From positions 15,428,216 to 15,492,215 of the forward strand of contig CM070725.1 in NCBI GenBank assembly GCA_036346275.1: a stretch of 64,000 nucleotides of DNA, written 5' to 3'. This stretch comes from Otatea glauca. Lineage: Eukaryota > Streptophyta > Magnoliopsida > Poales > Poaceae. Made by a program: the position numbers and the translations under genes. Of the stretch, positions 24,521 to 36,974 are shown piece after piece. Below the pieces are notes generated by a model that saw only the letters and a list, made by a program, of their open reading frames with translations, had not been told where the DNA came from and did no database searches. Every line of letters begins with the position of its first letter. Position 1 is the first letter of the stretch.

Positions 24521-25545
24521 AGCACTTGGACACCGAACCTCGCGCGAGGCGCCGGGTCGTCCTGCCGACCAAGGCGCGGTCTAGCTACGACGTTAAATGA
24601 GCACTTAGACACCGAACCTCGCGCGAGAGGCATTGCGGTCGTCCTGCCGACCAAGGCGCGGTCAGCTACGATGTTAAGCGAGCACCGGACACGAACCTCG
24701 CGCGAGGCATCGCGGTCGTCCTGCCGACCAAGGCGCGGTCTAGCTCTGACGTTAAATGAGCACTTTCGGACACCGAACCTCGCGGAGAGGCATCGCGGTC
24801 GTCCTGCCGACCAAGGCGCGGTCTAGCTCTGACGTTAAGCGAGCACTCGGACACACGAACCTCGCGCGAGGCATCGCGGTCGTCCTGCCGACCAAGGCGC
24901 GGTCTAGCTCTGACGTTAAGCGAGCACCGGACACGAACCTCGCGCGAGGCATCGCGGTCGTCCTGCCGACCAAGGCGCGGTCTAGCTCTGACGCTAAATG
25001 AGCACCGGACACCGAACCTCACGCGAGAGCATCGCGGTCGTCCGTGCCGACCAAACGCGGTCTAGCTTCGACGTTAAGCGAGCACCGGACACGAACCTCG
25101 CGCGAGGCATCGCGATGCGTCTCTGCCGACCAAGGCGCGGTCTAGCTACGACGTTAAGCGAGCACCGGACACGAACCTCGCGCGAGAGGCATCGCGGTCG
25201 TCCTGGCGACCAAGGACACGAACCTCGCGCGAGAGGCGCCGGGTCGTCCTGCCGACCAAGGCACGGTCTAGCTCTGACGTTAAGCGAGCACCGGACACGA
25301 ACCTCGCGCGAGGCATCGCGGTCGTCCCTACCGACCAAGGCACGGTCTAGCTACGATGTTAAATGAGCACTTAGACACCCGAACCTCGCGCAGAGGCATC
25401 GCGGTCGTCCCTGCCGACCAAGGCACGGTCTAGCTACGACGTTAAACGAGCACTCGGACACCCGAACCTCGCGGAGAGGCATCGCGGTCGTCCCTGCCGA
25501 CCAAGGCACGGTCTAGCTACGACGATTAAATGAGCAGCTCGGACA
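24521..25545. repeat. Tandem array of a ~80-bp unit in element E
   Basis: About twelve copies of an approximately 80-bp unit contain gaacctcgcgcgaggcatcg (a short palindrome), then cctgccgaccaaggc, then the tail gacgttaagcgagcac. The tail resembles the end of the 27-bp unit before it, so the two arrays may share an origin. One copy near 25205 is shortened. Confidence 0.88.
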
Positions 25546-26452
25546 ACTCCAACGAAGCAAACTCATTATGAAGACATTCATAACGAAAAAGGAGATTTCA
25601 TTATAGGCCAACAGGATCAAACTTTACGCAACTTTACAATACTGATACCCAAGCGGACACAAAAATAGCTACGCTACGCTCTGCGGGACTTTTGTCGCGC
25701 CAAGACCTCTTAAAACATCCGTGCGGCATCGGTGGCACCGGCGGCATCTTTGGTAGGCCCTGCGATCGGCGGGACAGCCGCGCGCGAGCTGCGAACCGTC
25801 TGACGCCGGCGCTATACGCGTTCGGCGACATCGGCGCAGCCCGCACCAACTTCTGATCAACGTCCTCGCGCCATCGCCTCGGAAGGGCCCCCTTGCTACC
25901 TCGAGCCTCGGGGCGCCCTCGGCGGTGCATCGGCGGCGGCGACATCGCGGGCTCTGACTTCTTCCTCCGGAGTTCGGCCATCGCGGTCGTACTTAGCCCA
26001 AAGCTCGACCAAAGGTCTTCTCATACGCCACAACATCATCACCAAAGCGAAGACTAGAGGTGCCCGAAGCCATTTCAAAGAGCAAAAGAAAGGATTCTCG
26101 TTTAAGGGTTTATCACTCAAGCAAGCCGTGGCGTCCTTATATACGGACGGAGGGAGATTGAGCGTCTCGAATAAATGCAAGCGTCCGAAAAACGGCGCCC
26201 TTCACGAACCCGGCGATCCGAAGACGAGCGGGCGGGCGCGCCAAGACGTCTTGTGGCGTACTGAGGTGATTCAAAGCCCCGGCGGTTGAATGCCCGAGCA
26301 AAATTCCGTGGCAGCCATCGGATGCGTTGGGGAACACCTGGCAGAAATCGTTTGACCTAATCGATCGGGCCGACCACTCGGGCCCAGTCACCATTCTCAT
26401 CCAAGCTCAACCCCCAACCGAATCTGCCGAAATCGCTCGGGGTTGGGGCTCT
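25546..26452. other. Element E 3' spacer and polypurine stretch
   Basis: Minus-strand open frames here (for example 25896-26180, beginning MHLFETLNLPPSVYKDATA) have no recognised domain. The last bases before the 3' LTR (ctcggggttggggctc) are a G-rich tract that could prime plus-strand DNA synthesis. Confidence 0.45.
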
Positions 26453-27395
26453 TGGCGAATACTTATAGCGAGGTACCCAGCGGCCCAAAGCGGCGAGCCG
26501 GCGGCCTCGGCCAGCTCAAGCCCAGCAGCGCTCCCGACCCACTCGGCCGAAGCACCTGCAAGGCCACACGAGACATCCCTTCCCGACCGACCGAGGGAAG
26601 TGTCTCCGACCAAGCGGGGCTCCCGACCCCCGCTGCGAGACGGGGCCCCCCGGCCCCGACCAAGCAGAGCTCCCGACCCTCGCTGCGGGTCGGGATCCCC
26701 TGACTTCGATCGTGCCAAGACAACCCCAGCCAAGGGCCGCGTGTCTAAGCCTCTACCAGACAACAGCCACGTACCCCACAAACGGGGTCAATCGAAGTGA
26801 CTATAGAATGGCAGGTGGCTCCTTCCCTAGAAGGTTTAATGACTGACCGAAGTCATGCTCCCAGTCCCATCAGCCGGTCACATACAGTACGAAGACACGC
26901 CTTCTCCCGAGGCAACACCCACTTCAGGCGCAACAACGTCAACACTCGTAAGGTTCGCAGAGGGCAGGTACGCCGTTTTCCGGGGAAATACCTAACCGCC
27001 CTGACCGACTAAGCTATTGACCCAGCATGGGCAAGACTGGGCGATGATCAGTCAGCAGAACGAAGGACCGAAGCTCCTAGTGTAGGTCGTCTCGTCCTCT
27101 CCCAATTCTCGATGTAACCTGCCCCTTCCTTTCGTATAAAAGGAGGCAGGAACCCCCGTAGGAGAAGGGAGAGAGCGCCATCGAACCCATCTCGCTAAGT
27201 CATTAGCACTCTCGCTTGTAAACTTTGTGCAGTCATCTGTACTGAAGGGAATACAACGCCACCACACGAACTGGAGTAGGGATCTTCGGCCCGAACCAGT
27301 ATACATCTTGGACTTCTGAGTCTAACCATTCAGGGAGTGGAACACGCGGCCCCTTAGACTTACAAATTTACTTGCCGGTGCTCGAAAAGCCGACA
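26453..27395 (+). repeat. Element E 3' LTR
   Basis: It begins TGGCGAATACTTATA and ends CCGACA, directly before the target duplication AAAAC. A TATA box lies at 27135-27143. It matches 17369-18282. Confidence 0.88.
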
Positions 27396-29091
27396 AAAAC
27401 AATATAGCAATTTTATAAACATGGGTTCAACATGATCAAAGAAAAACTTTCCTTATAAAGTCCTTATTCTTGCTCTGGACCTTGGTCTTGAGTTGATGGA
27501 TCTTCCTCGGATGCGTCGCACAATCCAACGTCTATGCGAAACTAGAGAGAAAGCCAAACAAACACCAAAACATATAGCAAATGAACTCAAAAAATCAAAT
27601 AAAATTCACTATTGGATAGATCTCAATTTTACAAATTTTTAGAAATTTTAATCACCTCAATCGGAGCTCGTATGAGGGAGAACGGGCTCGTGGAAGATTC
27701 AAAAATCATAAAATCCTGAAAATTGGAAAATCAAATATTAAACCGAATTATTTTTATATTGAAAAATCGCTTTATTGTGTCAGCATGAAGCCATGCCGAT
27801 GTCAGCATCGGCTCGGCCAACACGGAGTCGCCACGTAGCACGGTCCATGGACTTGGTTCGCGAGACCTCCTCTGGTCCATCATGGACACAGTCCATGGCT
27901 CCTCGCGTCATGTGGCTACAGCGCCGCCCGTGCCGATGTTCAACACGCGGGGCACATCCACGAGATCTTCGAATTGGACTACGGCGAATGCGATGCGAGG
28001 CGGCTCAATCTAGGCGGTTTGAAGACGATTTGACGGTTGATAGCTCCCGATCTCGACGATGGCAGCACGGTGACGAGATCTTCACCATGGCTGAGGAAGA
28101 CGACACAGCGACGATGTTCTGGTGTGGTTCCAGCGATGAGAGATGTCGGGTTCGGTGCGGCGCGACACAGTGATCCCAAATCTGGAACCGATTCAACGGA
28201 TCTTGGCTCGACGACGTCGAAAGACGAAGAAAACTGGCGACGGAGCTTCGGAAACTTCGGCGAGCTCTAGCGCACGAACGGCGGCAGCACAGGCATCGAA
28301 GGCTAGGGATACGGATGCGAAAGCTCATGTCGATCCTCGGGCTGCTGCCCATCCTTTAAATACCCTCTCAAAACACGCACAAATCGGAGTCCTAGGTCCA
28401 CACGGCGACGTAGACGTGCTAGCGGCAGACTCCGAGTCCTTCGCGAGCACGACGACGCAGAACCGTCCCATCATGAGCGAACGGCCATGATTCACTCCTG
28501 ACACGACACGATCAGATCCACCCTTTCTAAAATCAACGGATACGATCTAAACTATCCTAAACCAGCACAACTCTCCCTACACCGCACGATGCTGATCTAA
28601 CGGTCCATGGTCGCTAGAGTTTCCATCATTTTCTTCAAATCACAGCCGCTCCTTCACGATCCAACGACTGCCACCAAACCTTCTAGAAGAAAGGCCTTTG
28701 GGCCGACGGTGCAAGCGACTGGGCTGCATAGTACTGGGCCTCAAGCGCACAGTATCGGGCTCTGGACCGATACTGTATTACTGATTTTCCCCGAATTTTC
28801 TTTTTAAAATAATTCTAGAAATTAGTTTAACTTGTTTTAAGCAATAAAAATATCAGGAAAAATCTAAGAAAATTCTCATAAATACTTTAAGACATTTTGA
28901 ACTCAAATAAAATATTTTCAGCCAAAGTTTATATTAACTTTATCTATATATAATTAGTTTCACAAAAGGGCTAATATACTTTATGTAAATAAATTCAAAT
29001 GATTTCCAGAAAAATCCAATAAATTTCGAAAAAATCATAAAATGTATAAATAACAATAAATAATATTCTTAGCAAATTTTGGGATGTTACA

Positions 29092-32000
29092 ATAGCTGTC
29101 TCTATGGATACTCATATAATAATAGAGGATGCTTTATTGTACCTTAGGTCCAAGTGTACTCTATTGAGCTTCAAAGAAATCCATCTGAATGGGTTTCATA
29201 TGGATACAGAAAATTAGGATAGTACAGAATACCCACTCATGAATAAGTTTAACGGGAAACATGTGGTTGAAAAACTTCATTCCTTCTCCTCAGGATTATA
29301 CTATTCATATATAAAACCTAAAGTTTATATTGCGATGAAAATAATACTTAAAAACCCAAAAATATTTAAGATCTAGCATGATCAACTAGGTCATCCTGGG
29401 TTGAATATGATGGGAAAATCATCAATAATTCTACTAGCCATATCATAAAAACAACTGACTTCTTTAGACCTAAAGACTTCTTATATCGTACTTGTGCTAA
29501 AGGTAAGCTCATAGATAGACCATCTTAACTAAATGTTAGGGAAGAATAATCAAATTTTCTAGAGAGAATTCAAGGTGATATTTATGGATCTATAGAGCTC
29601 TTGTCGGGCCCCTTGAGACACTTTATGGTACTGATAGATGTTTATACTAAATGATCCCATATATGCCTCTTATCTACTTGGAACCATGCTTTTGCCAACT
29701 TAATTGCCAAAATTATTAAATTAAGAGCCTCTTTTCTAGATGAAAGGATTAAGTGTATTTTAAAGGACAATGCAGGCGAGTTTACCACGAAAGCATATGA
29801 TGATTATTGTATGGCTTTGGGTATTAATGTACAGCATTTAGTACCTTATATCCACACATGAAATAGCCTTGTACAGCCATTAATTATAAGAATAAAACCT
29901 ATTGCTAGGCCACTCTTGCAGAACTGTATTCTACCCATGAGCTGTTGGGACCACGTAGTGCTACTCGTTGCTATATCAATTCAACTCAGACCAACTGTAT
30001 ACCATAAAATTTCCCCTTTGCAGATAGTGTGTTGAAAACAAAGTATTTTTCATCTACGAAAATTTGGCTGTGCTATATGCATGCTAATCTCACCACCACA
30101 TCGTATAACCATGGGCTCATATCGGAAGTTGGGATCTATGTTGTTATGAATCTCCATCAATTATTAAATACCTAGAGCCTATGACATGGTATCTATATAC
30201 GGCTTGATACACTGATTGTATCTTTGATAAGGGCAATTTCCTAGCATTAGGGGAGAAAAGCACCATAGTAAAGATTGCTGGGAAATAGATTGGAATGTCA
30301 CTAGTATTCAGTACTCACACCCACACACTAAAGAATCCAAACTTGAAGTTTGAAGGATAATAAACCTGCAACAAATAGCTAATAATCTGCCAGATGCCTT
30401 GTCTTATATACGTACAATAAACACGTGAGAAAGAGTGGAAATACCCAAGAAGGATATTAAATCCACTCTTAACCCTCATGATAAGAAGAGGGGGAGGATT
30501 TCGGGTGTACGACACTCAATTCTACGGAGACGTTCGTAGAAACAGAGAACCAAACAAGTCGAATCACTCCCCAAGATAGTAAAAGAGGCTCAACCTGATG
30601 TTGAAAAAATGTCTGAAGTGAGCCATCCTGAAGATGGTAACCACATCCCTGAAGTGAGCCATCGTGAAGATGATAACCCCAACGACTATTTGCGTGCACA
30701 ATTTGACGCTGGAAAGTGAGAACACCTAGACTTCATCGTTGTGGGAATTCATGAGGAGCTAGAAGAATTTAATGAAGGGATTTCCACTAATTCTGTGGAT
30801 TCAAGAGAGTTGTATAAAAGAAAGACTAGAATTTTGGACATATATTTTTCCTTAGAAAATTGTTGAAACTTTTGATCTGAATCCAAAATCAAAGTCTGTA
30901 GCAGAGTGTAGAAGCGCTCATATTGGGTCAAATGGAAAGAAGCAATTGAGATAGAATTGTGCTTGTTTAATAAAAGGAAAGTATTCGGTCCAGTTGACCG
31001 AACACCTCCTAAAAGTATTCCTTGCAGGATCAAAATTGTTTTTATCTAGAAGAAATGAAAAAAACCAGGTGGTGAGATATAAAGTGAGGCTTGTAGTGTA
31101 AAGGTTCACGCAAAGACCTAGTATTGATTATAATGAAACTTACACTCGTGTGATGAGTGGAATAATGTTTTGATATTTAATATTAATAACAGCTAGCTTG
31201 AATTTATCAATGTAGTTGATGGATGTAGTGATTGCATATTTATATAGGTCACTGTATACGGATATTTATATGAGAGTCATTGAAGGAGTCAAAATTCGGA
31301 TCCTAATAAAAGTAATTGTAATATGTATAGCGTCAAACTGCAAAGGTCGCTATATGGATTAAAACAGTCGAGGAGAAAGTGGTACAACCGACTTAGTGAG
31401 TTTGTCGTGAAGAAGGGATACTCCAATAATAATGATTGTCCTTGTGTGTTCGTAAAGAAGTTCCAGAACAGATTTTGTATCATCTTAATCTATGTCGATG
31501 ATATGAATATCATCAGAACTATAGAGGACAAAAGAAAGCAGTTCTTACCTTATGATAGAGTTTGAGATGAAAGATTTGAGTAAAACCAAATATTGCTTAG
31601 ACCTGATGCTAGAGCATTCCCTAGAAAGAATTTTTGTATACTAGTCTATTTATACCAAGAAGGTATTGGAAAATTTTAATATGGATAAATCTCATCCTTT
31701 GAATACCCCCATGGTAGTAACATCCCTTAAGTGGATAAAAACCCTTTCAGACCGATGATGAAAAATGAGAAAGTCCTAGGACCTGAAGTTTCATATTTAA
31801 GGGTCATAGGAGCACTTATGTATCTTGCGAATTGCACAAGGTCTGATATTACATTCGTAATAAACTTGTTAGCTAGATGCAGTGCAGCACTAACCAGAAG
31901 AATAGGACTGGTCTCAAGACTTTACTCAGATACCTCCAATATACTCAAGATCTTAGCTTGTTTTCCTGGAGGGACCAAGACTTGATCATGGTGGGATATA

Positions 32001-32510
32001 TGGATGTTAGCTATCTGTTTGATCCCTATAGTGCCAAATCTCAGATTATGTTTGTGTTTCTTTGTGGTGGTACAACCTTTTCTTGGTGGTCTTTTAAGCA
32101 GACCTTGGTAACTACCTCTACCAACTATTCAGAGATAATAGCATTATATGAAGCCTCACATGAAGTTGTTTGGCTAAGATGTGTAATTAGACATATATAA
32201 AAGTATTGAAGCATTAACATCATCGATATCCCCACAATTATCTATGAAGATAATCTTGCTTGTATTGCACAAATGCAATTGGGTTATATTAAGAGTAATA
32301 TCACGAAGCATATTGCCCCTAAAATTTTCTATCCTCATGAATTCCAGAAGAATGGTAAGGTAAAAATCCTGCAAACTAAGTCATGTGAAAATATGGCTGA
32401 TTTATTCACAAAAGTCTTTGCCAATATCCAGTTTCTAAAGATATGTTCATGACATTGGAATAAGATGACTTACAGATATGCAAAGTTAAGGGGGATTAAA
32501 TCCCTGAATC
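29092..32510 (+). pseudogene. Copia pol: integrase, reverse transcriptase, RNase H (broken)
   Basis: This continues the Copia protein after insertion C. The pre-integrase block (IEDALLY, then LHSFSSGLYYS) is at about 29110-29560. The integrase core includes GDIYGSIE and LKDNAGEF, the first two acidic positions of the catalytic triad, at about 29575-29790. A spacer and linker follow, then reverse transcriptase with LYGLKQSRRKWY and the catalytic YVDD encoded at 31491-31502. RNase H follows (SYLFDP, SNTKHIAPK-type blocks, ADLFTK near 32400). Many stops are present. Integrase before reverse transcriptase identifies Copia. A linker segment at 30611-30675 contains a short internal duplication (EVSHPEDG / EVSHREDD). 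Confidence 0.82.
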
Positions 32511-32746
32511 ATAACCCGTAGTATGATCCTAAAGATACTACTAATCCAAAAGATTATAAGTTATAGTCTTTTTCCTTTAGTGAGCTTTTCTGAAGTTTTC
32601 TCATATGAACGTTTTTAATTAGGTAACAAGTGTAACACAATATGCTGGTGTAATGTACTCTTTTCTCCATCCTTTTTTTGCACTAGGTTTTTGGGATGAA
32701 TTTTTTATGAGACATACGTATTACGTGGTATTCGCCCAATGTGGAG

Positions 32747-32971
32747 TGTAAGATATAACTAGACTCTTAGTCCTGGTTGTTGAGATATGATTAGATTTTC
32801 TCTTTATGGGCGAATATGAATCTATCTCTAATATGTCTTTACTATAAATATGATATCCTATTGTACAAGAGAATCAATCTAATAAAGTGAACAGATTTTG
32901 CCTCTATATATCTGTACGTTCTTTGTGATTTTTCATTGGTGCATAGTGATTGATGGTCATATCCTTTTACA
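32747..32971 (+). repeat. Copia 3' LTR
   Basis: It begins TGTAAGATATAAC after the purine-containing stretch caatgtggag and ends ttttaca. A TATA box (TATAAATA) lies at 32843-32850. It is homologous to 1402-1622 with many differences and a few small indels, so the insertion is old. Confidence 0.82.
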
Positions 32972-34728
32972 AAACAAGCGACCTTTCACAAGGACCGAGC
33001 CGCCCCTCCTGCGTCAGATATGACTCCCTCCTTTGTCTCCCAATGTCCCATCTCTACCACCCACACCTAGGGGTGAAACGAAGCAGTTGAAACCTGTTTA
33101 TATGTACTTGAAATCACTTTTGTAGAAGACCAATATATCTTATCTAATATACTAAACTAATCCATCAATAATGTACATTAATTACCATATATCTAATATA
33201 CTAAGGCAAGAATGGTACATGGATAGCAACATCAATGAAGGTAAATTCAAAGTAGGATTAATCAACCTTCCTAACAACTGAATTAATCATTTTATGTAAA
33301 CAATAGAAAATTTTGAAACATTAGGATCAACTGGATCAATGAAAGACTTGCCTTCGTGACGGTAGTTGGTCCTTCTTCCTGCTAGTCCTGGTTCACCTCA
33401 ATAGAGTTGGCTTCTTAATGCGTAAAACAAGACTAAATAAATAACAAAGAAATACATAAGATATGAAATGTTTATTTGAAGATATATCTTGAATTTAGAT
33501 GAATTTAGTAATTAGAATCACTCGATTTGGAGTTGGGACGGTGGAGAATGGGCTTTGGGATAATTGGTCGCAAAGGAAATTAATGGAAAATGAGAAAGAG
33601 GAATATTCCAAGGCTAATGAAATTTTAATTAAATGAACAGAGGCTCACGATAGTGTTTATGGTGAACCAAGTGTACAGAATGGTGTGGCTGACAGGCCCG
33701 ATCTACTTGTCATTCTAACAAAGGAATTAAATTGGTTTAGAAAGAAATAAACCGAGGCAGGCCCATGCGTCATTCACTGAAGTGGCTGGCTCAGTTTTTC
33801 ATTGGTCTTTGAGAGAAAATCTGATCGGTGGGTCCACGAGACAGAGAGAGAAAAGGTATAGAGGCACGTCGACGGCCAAAATGGACTAGCGCACCCTATG
33901 GGAGGCAATGGGGCACTCCAGCGTAGCTGACGACGGTGGAGCGATAGCGGATGTGGTCGGTGATAGCAATGTTCTAGCAGGTTCTTCAGGAACTAGTGAG
34001 TGCATGGGCAATGTGACCTCAAGGGGAATCCACCGATGGGGGCGGTATGACTGGAGATTGTGGATGGTGATGGGGTGGCGTTGGACAGGCTACAGTGTTA
34101 CAAGAGCCAAGTTGAGGTGGGGAATAGTTAGAGGTGGCGGTGGCGATGCTACAGATGCAAAGGATCACGAAGATGCTCACTGAGGGTGACCAAGCAAAAC
34201 AACTCTCTTCGTGCTCATAGCACCAGCTAGCATGGATGGATTAAGACATAGATCAGACATAATTTCTGGATCTCAATGATGAATTGATAATGTTCACAAG
34301 AATTATCTGTTTCACTCTGTGCACATAAACGACATCCACTAGAGATTGCCAAACAAGAGAAAGAATGATATCCATAATACAATTTGTCAGCTACTCAGCT
34401 CGATTAAGGTTTTCCCAACGTGTGTATGACTGTAGTCGTCCTCCCTTTGACTTTCACCCTAGTCCTCGACGGTTCCACTAATGTGTTTTCTGTGTTCGAG
34501 TTTCCCTAAAAAAATATAATAAAGAATGAAGAGGACTAAACGTTGTTATCTTTTTTCCATGAGTAAATTTCATAAAACTGCATCTTTACTACCGAAACCT
34601 CAGTTTGCTATAACTTTAAGAATGGATTTCAGGTAACTACACCTTGAAGAGACTAATCTTATCTTAACAAATAAAAAAGGAGTTTACCCCGATCGTCCCA
34701 CTCTCGTGGTTTCCCCCTCTCCTCAATG
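32972..34728. other. Unassigned region between the towers
   Basis: Low-copy-looking DNA with one 91-codon plus-strand frame (33908-34183), glycine-rich and without a known motif. I see no LTR, inverted repeat or domain here. Confidence 0.4.
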
Positions 34729-34969
34729 TGTTAGTGGCAAGGTTTGAAATTTCGTTTTCGGACCATAACTCAGACGACTAAAATTCAAAATTTCGAACGA
34801 AATCCAAAAAGTAAAATTCAAATCCGGATTTTTTTGAACCTAGATTTCTGGGATTTCGATTGAAATCGCTGAAATCTTGGCAAACTTGAATTGAATAAAA
34901 AATGGTCTCCCGAGGCTCTATAAATTTGGGAAAAATATGAAAAAATCATGCAACCATTTATGTACATTT
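34729..34969. repeat. 240-bp direct repeat, copy 1
   Basis: It begins TGTTAGTGGCAAGG and matches 36975-37213 almost base for base up to tatgtacattt. Differences are a few short indels next to CG or CAG. Together the two copies could be the LTRs of a small element, but the right-hand copy runs into Gypsy-2 and its true end is hidden. Confidence 0.85.
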
Positions 34970-35264
34970 ACATTACAGCCTCGCACGTCAGCGGTTCCTT
35001 CCTCCAATCATAGTCTTCACCATGGCGCTTGACCATTTAAATGCCATATTTCTCCTACATAACCAAATCGGACAATTTAAATGGGAGCGCAAATCAAACA
35101 ACTTAATTTGAATTAAATCAAAATTTTGAGCACTAACCAGCCGATCAATAGGCAGTCTGATGCCTGCGGTACTTTCAGGGTGTGTCGGTCTCGACCTTTA
35201 TGACCTTCCACGTACACTTCAATATCACTCGGTGAACACCGGTCAGGGCCTCCTGTGACATAAG

Positions 35265-36960
35265 TTAGGTGCATACATATACTTGGTAACATGTATTTTG
35301 CGGACTTACCATGCGCTTAGCTTTACGCATATGTCCATCAGCGCCATACGTGTGCTTTGATTCTTTGCCTCGGCGATCTCGGTTCTTTTGACTTGGCGAT
35401 GAACTCGGTGAAGCCCAAGCAGCGGCAAAGAGCACAGTAAGCTTACGGACGGTCCCCAACCATGGAATCATGACCTGCATAAAGATATTAATACATTAAA
35501 ACAACATTACCAAGAAACGTTAAACTCAAATAGCTCAATATTTGTTGTTTTACTGCCCGTCTTGTTCCTCGGTCAAGTAACTTTACGAAGACGCGAGTCC
35601 TGTTAATCCGTTGCCCTTTAACGGACCTCAAGTAAAGATTTGTTGCTTGAATCCGAGCATTAGACAATGCATCTTTGGTCACCCCGCCGTGCATTTACAT
35701 GGAAAACTCTACGAGCATGCTCCATATGCGCACCGTCAACCAAACGGTAGCGCTTCGCAATTGTTCATCACAAAGAATAGTTAGAATAGTAAAGAATCGA
35801 CAGTTGAACCAATACCAACTATACACAGAATCTTACCCAAAAGTCACTCCAAACCGCCCCGAGCATTCAAGTGCTCGGCATTAGAACAAGCGGTAATGAT
35901 CCCAACTAGTGGCAACAAATCGCTCGCCATTGGCGGCATGTGACCAACCCGGGTAGTGCAAGCGGCGAGAGGTTACCTAGCACGTAGTTAACACGCCTAT
36001 GGTGTCCTCTACCGTCAAACCCGAGTCATCCCATGAACTGCAAGACATATAAATGATATAGTTCGATTCGGAAAGAAATGAAATAAGACATGGTTTAGAA
36101 AATACAAACCTATCGCCAGCGGGAGTGATCACAACCTTGTCCTCCTCCCGTCACAGGCGGCTGCGAGAGGCGGCAGATGGCTCCTCCTCCATCTCGAGAG
36201 AACTCGGTAGAACCCTCGGTCGTATCCCCACCCATTGGGTCCTCTTCTCCTACATCATCCCCTTGGCCCACATCGGCCTCCCGATGTTCATTGATCCCAC
36301 CTACAACAACAATAATAATGAATGAATAAAGAAGATAATAATCAAATAAATTAAGAGAATATAACATTCTAGTTTACTGCATCAACATCACCTCGACCCT
36401 CATCAACATCCACTCAGAAGAGCCTACTTCTTCCTCGGCGATGTCTCATCTGCGAAATAATACAAGACAGCTTATATTTATGTCATATTTATGTTTTGAC
36501 ACAAAGTACACATCAAAAGCTTAGTTACACGAGGATCCTTGACTCAACAAAGCATCGTCTACTTGCGCTGAAGCGCTACTGCAAACAAGGCCTCCTCATC
36601 GCGCGAACTCTTGGACTTCCTCCTACCACCGAGGAGTCCTTCGCGGTACCGCTTGATCGTCGAGGCATCTGTTCAAACAAAAATATCAAGTTAGTACAAC
36701 AACAATATTAATGAGCGAGCGAACAAGATAATAAACACACAAAATTAGAAATTAAAAAGAAATTTAAATTTACTTGTCAAAATTCATCAATGTCACGATG
36801 ATGTAGTCTCCTTCTTTCTAAGGGATGATATGTTACTTTTTCTTGATTGGTTGTCTTCTCCGTTTCTCGGGAATCGTTATATCTCCACGGTCTCCGACTA
36901 AAGAATCGAGACACGGACCGGAGTCTCTATATCAAAAGTGCTTGGCAATTCTTCATCTTG
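35265..36960 (-). pseudogene. CACTA second-gene-like remnant
   Basis: Several minus-strand blocks recall the second protein of grass En/Spm elements: ELPSTFDIETPVRVS (about 36900-36960), a basic block with IKRYREGLLGGRRKSK (about 36600-36680), DKVVITPAGDR (about 36110-36145), WDDSGLTVEDTIGVL (about 35990-36040), GERFVATSWDHYRL (about 35900-35945) and RGKESKHTYGADGHMRKAKRM-like sequence (about 35310-35380). The order is consistent with an intron-containing gene read right to left, but frames change and stops occur. No matching CACTA termini were found around it. I recognise the style of these motifs rather than an exact family, so the call is tentative. Confidence 0.4.
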
Positions 36961-36974
36961 GAAAACCTCGGCAG

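Larger units (their letters stand above)
17369..27395 (+). mobile_element. LTR element E (GC-rich, no pol, antisense gene)
   Basis: A pair of direct LTRs (17369-18282 and 26453-27395) is flanked by an exact 5-bp duplication AAAAC (17364-17368 and 27396-27400). A primer binding site follows the 5' LTR and a G-rich polypurine stretch precedes the 3' LTR. Without solo LTR A the element is about 7 kb. I find no protease, reverse transcriptase, RNase H or integrase, so it is non-autonomous. The interior holds a short gag-like frame, an antisense PF04195-like gene (about 19224-23209) and two tandem-repeat arrays (24110-25545). The primer binding site is close to that of Gypsy-1, which suggests, as inference, mobilisation by Gypsy machinery. 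Confidence 0.88.
15851..29091 (-). mobile_element. Solo LTR copy C (TGTAACATCCC family), split by element E
   Basis: Read on the minus strand this begins TGTAACATCCC and ends GGGTCCCAACA, like copies A, B and the copy at 63476. Its two halves (15851-17368 and 27401-29091) add up to about 3.2 kb and align with copy B in order. The Copia target is nearly duplicated (atagt at 15846-15850, atagc at 29092-29096), and removing the insertion joins the Copia protein sense correctly. There is no internal retrotransposon region, so it is a solo LTR. A TATA-like box (TATTTAAA on the minus strand) lies near 28355-28362. Open frames inside it (for example 27775-28490) are not conserved as proteins and are not called. 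Confidence 0.85.
1402..32971 (+). mobile_element. Copia LTR retrotransposon, host of nested tower 1
   Basis: The two ends are related LTRs of about 220 bp in direct orientation. Between them, after removing the insertions D (1701-14549) and C (15851-29091), lie gag, protease, integrase, reverse transcriptase and RNase H in that order. Integrase before reverse transcriptase is the Copia (Ty1) order. The net length is about 5.5 kb, normal for the superfamily. The coding region is full of stops and frameshifts and the two LTRs have clearly diverged, so this is an old, dead copy. It is older than everything inserted in it. I could not find a convincing target-site duplication (ccagc on the left, aaaca on the right), so the outer boundaries are good to a few bases only. 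Confidence 0.82.

Noticed and set aside
24147..25545. CRISPR-like regular repeats and long repetitive open frames
   Set aside because: Units follow each other with no unique spacers, in a plant LTR element with target duplications. It is a minisatellite, and the frames through it are repeat products.
32747..32971. Treating 32747-32971 and 1402-1622 as unrelated solo LTRs
   Set aside because: The first is preceded by the end of Copia RNase H and the second is followed by a primer-site remnant and, after removing D, by the Copia gag start. Both belong to one element.
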